Shown here: positions 9,441-13,108 of the stretch, piece by piece
Layout: every line of letters begins with the position of its first letter
Position numbering within the stretch: position 1 is the first letter of the stretch
Assembly: GCA_004293385.1 (NCBI GenBank)
Contig: RDYO01000079.1
Location: 1 to 13,108, forward strand
Direction of reading: 5' to 3'
Length of the DNA: 13,108 nt
Source of the DNA: Verrucomicrobiota bacterium
GTDB taxonomy: Bacteria > Verrucomicrobiota > Verrucomicrobiia > Opitutales > UBA953
Translations under genes and position numbers: made by a program
The notes under the pieces: model-generated
Seen by the model: the letters and a program-made list of their open reading frames with translations, nothing else
Databases searched by the model: none
What the model was told of the DNA's origin: nothing

Positions 9441-11734
9441 TGCGCATCGACCTCAAGGCCAAGCGAGTCGAGCTGAGCGCGCAGGAGTTCGCGACGTTCC
9501 GCCCCGGACCAGGCGCGGGCGCCGGCGGCGCCCCTTGGCGCGCCGAAGCAGGCCGCCAGTGGCACGAGACGATGCGTAAGGTCGCCGAGGCCGAAGGCCA
9601 GGGCTGGCAGTTCGAACGCACCATCGCCTGCGAAGTCGGCGCCCTCGGCTGGACGATCGCCATCACCGGCCGCGCCGACCAATGGAGGGAGACGGAGACC
9701 GAGGTGAGCATCCGGGAGATCAAGACGATCAGCCTCAAGCTGCCGCGCAAACCGGAGTTCCTCATCGGCCGCTTCGCGCACCACTTCCTGCAGCTCGCCG
9801 CCTACTGCCACGCCGCCCGCCTCGGTTCCGGCACGCGCGAGGTGAAAGGCGAACTGATCTTCATCGATCCCGCCGACGGCACGCGTCAACCCGTCGCACT
9901 GCCCCGCTCCGCCGAGGCCGACCTGCTCGCGCAAGCGGAGACGCTCGCCGCGCACGCCGAGAACCGCCGCGCGAGCCACGCCCGTCTCCTCAACCTGCCC
10001 GACCGCCTGCCCTTCAAAGAACCGCGTCCGGAATGGCTCCAGTGCGGCGCCGATCTCGATCAGGCCGGACTTGATTCGCCGACCCGCCTGCTCGTCGCCC
10101 CGACCGGCTTCGGCAAGACCTCCGCGGCCTTACGTCACGGCCTCGGCCTCCTCCGCGGGGGCCGCGCCGGTCGCCTGCTCTACCTGACGGGCAAAGGCAC
10201 GGGCCAGACGCAGGTGCTGACCGAACTCCGCCGACTCGCCCGCAGCAACGAGCTCCGCGCCGTGCTCCTGCGTCCCCGCGCCGAACACGAGGTCGAAGGC
10301 ATCACCGACGACCCCGAGCAGATCCGCCGCAACTGGGCCAACGCGAAGATCGACCCGCAGCACCTGCTCGAAGAAGCTGCCGACCTCCGGCGCGTCCGCG
10401 AGATCGGCCGCCTCGCCGGCGTGCCGCCGTGGGACATCACCAAGGCGATGCTCGCGCATGCCGACGTGGTGATCTGCGACTACAATTACGTCTTCTCGCC
10501 GCGCAACCGCGCCGCCCTCGAAACCGTCCCGGGCTGGGACATGCCCGACACCGTGCTCGTCGTCGACGAAGCCCACAACCTGCCCGACCGCGCCGCGGAA
10601 TGCCTTTCCCTGCGCGACGACGAACAGTCGGCGGCGGACTTCGCCTTCACGCTCACCCGCTTCCGCGCGCCCGAGGCCTGGTGCCAGACCGCCCAGATGT
10701 GGGCTGACTTCCTGCATCGCCTGCCGAAGGCCGACGTGATCTCGCCCGACGACCGCATCGAAGCGATGGCCATCGCGGAGCGGATGTCCGTGCTCGCCGC
10801 CGAACACCCGTTCAACACCGACGACCTGCCCGACGCCGCCAAGCAGGCCGTCTGGAACGCCGCGTCGTGGTCCGACAGCCTAGAAGCCGCCGACCTTGGC
10901 TGGCTGCTCTGGTCGCCGAAGCCGGGCCTGCTGAGCCTCGACTGCCTCTCCGCCGCCAAGGCCACCGGCGAACGCCTGCGCGCGTTCGGCCATACCTTGC
11001 TGATGACCGCGACGCCCGGACCGCGCGGCTCGCTCGCCGCCGACTGCGGCCTGGATTCGGATCATCTCGTGACCGTCCACGCCCTCGCGCCGTGGCGGCA
11101 GGGCGCCTACACCGTCGCGATCGACGGACGCGTCGACACGCGCCTGAAGACCCGCGACACGCACATCGCCCGCACCGCGGCCGCCCTGCTCCGTCTTTCC
11201 CAGGAAGGCGCGGTGGCGGCGTTCTTCCCTTCGTATAAGTACGCCGAAGCCGCGGTGAAAGAAGTCAAGAATCTCGACCCCAAGGCCGACGTCGCCCTGC
11301 AGCCGCGCGGGCTCGGTCCCGACGGCACCGCCCGGTTCGTCGAGGACTCGCTCAACCGCTACACCATCCTCTGCCTCATCCTCGGCGGCTCGCTCGGCGA
11401 AGGCGTCGACATGCTCGGCGGACGCATCCGCTCCGCCGTCGTGATCGGCCCGGCGCTCCCCGAAGTGAACGCCCTGCAGGAAGCCCGTCGCAAGATGTTC
11501 GCCGAAGCCGGCGCGGAAGACGCCTTCTCGCTGGCGTATGTCCGTCCCGGCATGCGCAAGGTCAACCAGGCGCTCGGACGCCTCGTGCGCGCGCCCGGCC
11601 ATTCGGCGCGGGTGCTGCTGCACTGCCGACGATTCGCCGACGAGGCCTACCGCAGCCTGCTCTCGACGGAATACGGCGACCCGCAGGTCCTTGCGGACGA
11701 CGACGAGTTCGTGGGCTGGTCGGCCCGCAGCTGA
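9440..11734 (+). CDS. PD-(D/E)XK nuclease fused to XPD/DinG-like SF2 helicase
   Basis: The 764-residue protein joins two DNA enzymes. Residues 1-185 form a RecB/Cas4-like nuclease with H42, D80 in TGRAD, E93 and K95 in EIKT, and the QxxxY motif Q118-Y122, a complete active-site set. Residues 205-764 are an XPD/DinG-type (COG1199-like) helicase: Walker A APTGFGKT (220-227), CDYNYVFSP (346-354), DEAH box VVDEAHN (374-380), motif III TATP (523-526), motif V GGSLGEGVDM (649-658) and motif VI QALGRLVR (710-717). Relatives carry four cysteines for a 4Fe-4S cluster between Walker A and the CDYNY segment; here residues 228-345 contain no cysteine. The role is probably processing of DNA ends or structured intermediates in repair, judged from domains and from the preceding RecO-like gene. 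The ATG at 9440 overlaps that gene's stop by one base. Domain calls are firm; the specific role is not known. Confidence 0.88.
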   Translation: MRIDLKAKRVELSAQEFATFRPGPGAGAGGAPWRAEAGRQWHETMRKVAEAEGQGWQFERTIACEVGALGWTIAITGRADQWRETETEVSIREIKTISLKLPRKPEFLIGRFAHHFLQLAAYCHAARLGSGTREVKGELIFIDPADGTRQPVALPRSAEADLLAQAETLAAHAENRRASHARLLNLPDRLPFKEPRPEWLQCGADLDQAGLDSPTRLLVAPTGFGKTSAALRHGLGLLRGGRAGRLLYLTGKGTGQTQVLTELRRLARSNELRAVLLRPRAEHEVEGITDDPEQIRRNWANAKIDPQHLLEEAADLRRVREIGRLAGVPPWDITKAMLAHADVVICDYNYVFSPRNRAALETVPGWDMPDTVLVVDEAHNLPDRAAECLSLRDDEQSAADFAFTLTRFRAPEAWCQTAQMWADFLHRLPKADVISPDDRIEAMAIAERMSVLAAEHPFNTDDLPDAAKQAVWNAASWSDSLEAADLGWLLWSPKPGLLSLDCLSAAKATGERLRAFGHTLLMTATPGPRGSLAADCGLDSDHLVTVHALAPWRQGAYTVAIDGRVDTRLKTRDTHIARTAAALLRLSQEGAVAAFFPSYKYAEAAVKEVKNLDPKADVALQPRGLGPDGTARFVEDSLNRYTILCLILGGSLGEGVDMLGGRIRSAVVIGPALPEVNALQEARRKMFAEAGAEDAFSLAYVRPGMRKVNQALGRLVRAPGHSARVLLHCRRFADEAYRSLLSTEYGDPQVLADDDEFVGWSARS

Positions 11735-12385
11735 TCAGACGCGGCTGATGACGCGCGCGGCCGGGAAGCGGACCTTCTTCAGCGAGGCGTACTTGTCCTC
11801 GGTGGAGCGATAGCCGACGGCGCAGGCGACGACGACTTCGTAGCCCGTGCCCTTGAGGCCGAGGATCTCGGTGTAGGCGGCGGGGTCGATGCCTTCGAGG
11901 GCGCAGGTGTCGACCGCGAGGGCCGCGGCGGCGCCCATGAGCTGGCCGAGGGCGATGTAGAGCTGGCGGGCGGCCCAATCCTTCTGGGCGGCGGCATCCT
12001 TACCCTTCACCACGCCACCGAGCATCATCTGGCGGTAGGGTTCGATGACGGACGCGTCGATCTTACGGTCCGAGACGATCTGGTTGAAGAACTCGTTCAC
12101 GTCGGCCTCGGTCATCTCGGTGCGACGGGCGAAGACGACGAGGTGCGAGGCGTCGGTGACCTGCGACTGGTTCCAGGAAACCGGGCGGAGTTTGGCGCGG
12201 AGAGCCGGGTCGTTCACGACGATGAACTTCCAGGGCTGGAGACCGAACGAAGACGGCGTCAGGCGGAGGGACTCCTCGAGCGCGGCCCAGGTGGCGTCCG
12301 GCAGCTTGCGGGTATCGAAGGCCTTGGTGGCGTAGCGCCATTCAAGGGAAGCGAGGAGCTGGGCGGGCGTAAGGGCGGCGTTCAT
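11735..12385 (-). CDS. NAD(P)H nitroreductase family flavoprotein (NfsB-like)
   Basis: The 216-residue product is a nitroreductase-fold FMN enzyme, usually a homodimer using NAD(P)H to reduce nitroaromatics, quinones or other acceptors. FMN-binding segments are visible: the N-terminal WRYATKAFD (16-24), the hallmark TPSSFGLQPWKFIVV (43-57), and the C-terminal GLKGTGYEVVVACAVGYRS (176-194) followed by D197-K198. Helices around 137-165 form the dimer-interface region. Physiological substrate is not predictable. The ATG at 12385 (MNAALTPAQ) is preferred; an in-frame TTG at 12400 would add five residues. Neither has a clear Shine-Dalgarno. It lies 39 nt downstream of the LolD-type gene on the same strand and could be read from its transcript. 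Its stop abuts the helicase stop with no base between. Confidence 0.93.
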   Translation of the reverse strand: MNAALTPAQLLASLEWRYATKAFDTRKLPDATWAALEESLRLTPSSFGLQPWKFIVVNDPALRAKLRPVSWNQSQVTDASHLVVFARRTEMTEADVNEFFNQIVSDRKIDASVIEPYRQMMLGGVVKGKDAAAQKDWAARQLYIALGQLMGAAAALAVDTCALEGIDPAAYTEILGLKGTGYEVVVACAVGYRSTEDKYASLKKVRFPAARVISRV

Positions 12386-12424
12386 GAGAACGTCAGACAA
12401 CCACCGCCCCGCCGTATTGTCAAA

Positions 12425-13096
12425 TCAGGCGGGCGAAAGCACGCCTCCGGAGAGCACCAGACGACGGCCGACGCGTTCCGCGAACTCGCGGCTGTGCGTG
12501 ACCAAGACCAAGGCCGCGCCGCGGTCGGCGACGACGCCGAGGAGGAGATCCATGATCTCGGCGCCCGTGCGTTCGTCGAGATTGCCCGTTGGTTCGTCGG
12601 CGAGGATGACCGAAGGACGGTTCACCAAGGCGCGGGCGATGGCGACACGCTGGCATTCGCCGCCGGAAAGCTTCGCCGGGAGGTGTTCGAGGCGCGCGCC
12701 GAGGCCGACCTGCGTGAGCAGCGCGCGGGCGGCCGCTTTCGCGGAAAGCTCCGGGGTGCCGGCGATGCGCGCGGCGAGCGCGACGTTTTCGAGCGCGGTG
12801 AGCTCGGGCATCAGCTGGTAGTTCTGGAAGACGAAGCCCACGCCGCGACCGAGCGAAGTACGCGGGGCGACGAGTCCGGCGCCCGGGGCGAGGATGCGGA
12901 CCTCGCCGGCATCCGGTTGGTCGAGGCCCCCGAGCTGCTGGAGCAAGGTCGTCTTGCCCGAACCGGAAGAACCGCGGATGGAGACCGACTCGCCGGCGAA
13001 GACCTCGAGCGAGACGTCGGTCAGCACCGGCAACAGGCCGGCCGGTGAGGCGAAGCTCTTCGAAAGACCGCGGGCCTGGAGGACGAGTTCAGGCAT
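12425..13096 (-). CDS. ABC transporter ATPase, LolD/MacB type
   Basis: This 223-residue protein is a cytosolic ATPase subunit of the LolD/MacB/FtsE-like group that works with FtsX-fold permeases. LolD powers release of outer-membrane lipoproteins to LolA; related ATPases drive export or mechanotransmission. All motifs are present: Walker A GSSGSGKT (42-49), Q-loop FQNYQL (90-95, Q91), signature LSGGECQR (143-150), Walker B VILADEPTGNLD (163-174) and H-loop H201 in VTHS. LMPELTALENVAL after the Q-loop and EPTGNLD are characteristic of the LolD/MacB group. C148 in the signature tail is unusual, since Arg or Gln is the common residue there. The ATG at 13096 gives a family-length protein; no Shine-Dalgarno is visible and the start may overlap the stop of an upstream gene. 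LolD is likely given Lnt in the same window, but MacB-type cannot be excluded without the permease. Confidence 0.92.
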   Translation of the reverse strand: MPELVLQARGLSKSFASPAGLLPVLTDVSLEVFAGESVSIRGSSGSGKTTLLQQLGGLDQPDAGEVRILAPGAGLVAPRTSLGRGVGFVFQNYQLMPELTALENVALAARIAGTPELSAKAAARALLTQVGLGARLEHLPAKLSGGECQRVAIARALVNRPSVILADEPTGNLDERTGAEIMDLLLGVVADRGAALVLVTHSREFAERVGRRLVLSGGVLSPA

Positions 13097-13108
13097 CGCG
13101 CATGGCCT
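13089..13108 (-). CDS. Possible C-terminal end of an upstream gene, perhaps the FtsX-fold permease
   Basis: Entering from the right edge on the minus strand, one frame reads AMRDA then a TGA stop at 13091-13089, overlapping the ATPase start by 8 bases. Permeases of the LolC/LolE/MacB type often end in P-x-E-A-L-R-x-x, so an end in AMRDA fits. Only five whole codons are visible, so this is a weak inference resting on the common permease-ATPase gene order. Confidence 0.35.

Noticed and set aside
10040..10048. Cysteine C202 of the helicase considered as a remaining iron-sulfur ligand
   Set aside because: It lies upstream of Walker A, outside the usual cluster position, and no partner cysteines occur before residue 346.
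9440..11734. The nuclease-helicase considered as part of an antiphage defence island or CRISPR Cas4 system
   Set aside because: Neighbours are a RecO-like protein, DUF502, pyrD, a nitroreductase and a LolD-type ATPase; there are no repeats, integrase, other cas genes or change in base composition.

Overview
The window is a gene-dense, GC-rich (strongly G/C at third codon positions) bacterial chromosome segment with ten complete or nearly complete protein genes, one more that may be represented only by its last codons, and no RNA gene, insertion sequence, CRISPR array or phage gene that I can see. The proteins are those of a diderm (outer-membrane) bacterium: SecA, apolipoprotein N-acyltransferase (Lnt) and a LolD-type ABC ATPase. 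The SecA type (long insertion in the preprotein-binding region, no C-terminal zinc motif), the DUF502 protein and the scarcity of Shine-Dalgarno sequences fit a Verrucomicrobiota/Opitutae-like organism. That placement is inference from remembered family features, not from a search.

Layout, left to right. Plus strand: secA (14-3007), lnt (3004-4617, 4-nt overlap) and a secreted two-domain retropepsin-like aspartic protease homologue (4707-5573). Minus strand: an unrecognised acidic-tailed protein (5583-6344). Plus: pyrD, class 2 dihydroorotate dehydrogenase (6455-7510). Minus: a secreted SOUL/heme-binding-like protein (7512-8057). Plus: a compact run of a DUF502 membrane protein (8149-8832), a RecO-like repair protein (8838-9440) and a nuclease-helicase fusion (9440-11734). 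Minus: a nitroreductase (11735-12385) and a LolD/MacB-type ATPase (12425-13096), whose start overlaps what looks like the tail of an upstream gene, probably its permease.

Functionally the window joins envelope biogenesis (SecA exports preproteins, Lnt N-acylates lipoproteins, a LolD-type ATPase would power lipoprotein release) with recombination/repair (RecO-like protein plus nuclease-helicase), pyrimidine synthesis and a flavin reductase. Intergenic space is minimal: no gene-free stretch exceeds about 110 bases, and two convergent gene pairs have stop codons 0 or 1 nt apart.

The most interesting object is the 764-residue protein at 9440-11734. It combines a RecB/Cas4-like PD-(D/E)XK nuclease with a complete active-site signature and an XPD/DinG-type superfamily 2 helicase. 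The region between Walker A and the DEAH box, where this family normally carries the four iron-sulfur cysteines, has lost them. It is translationally coupled to the RecO-like gene, which suggests a DNA-end-processing or recombination-mediator module rather than a defence island.
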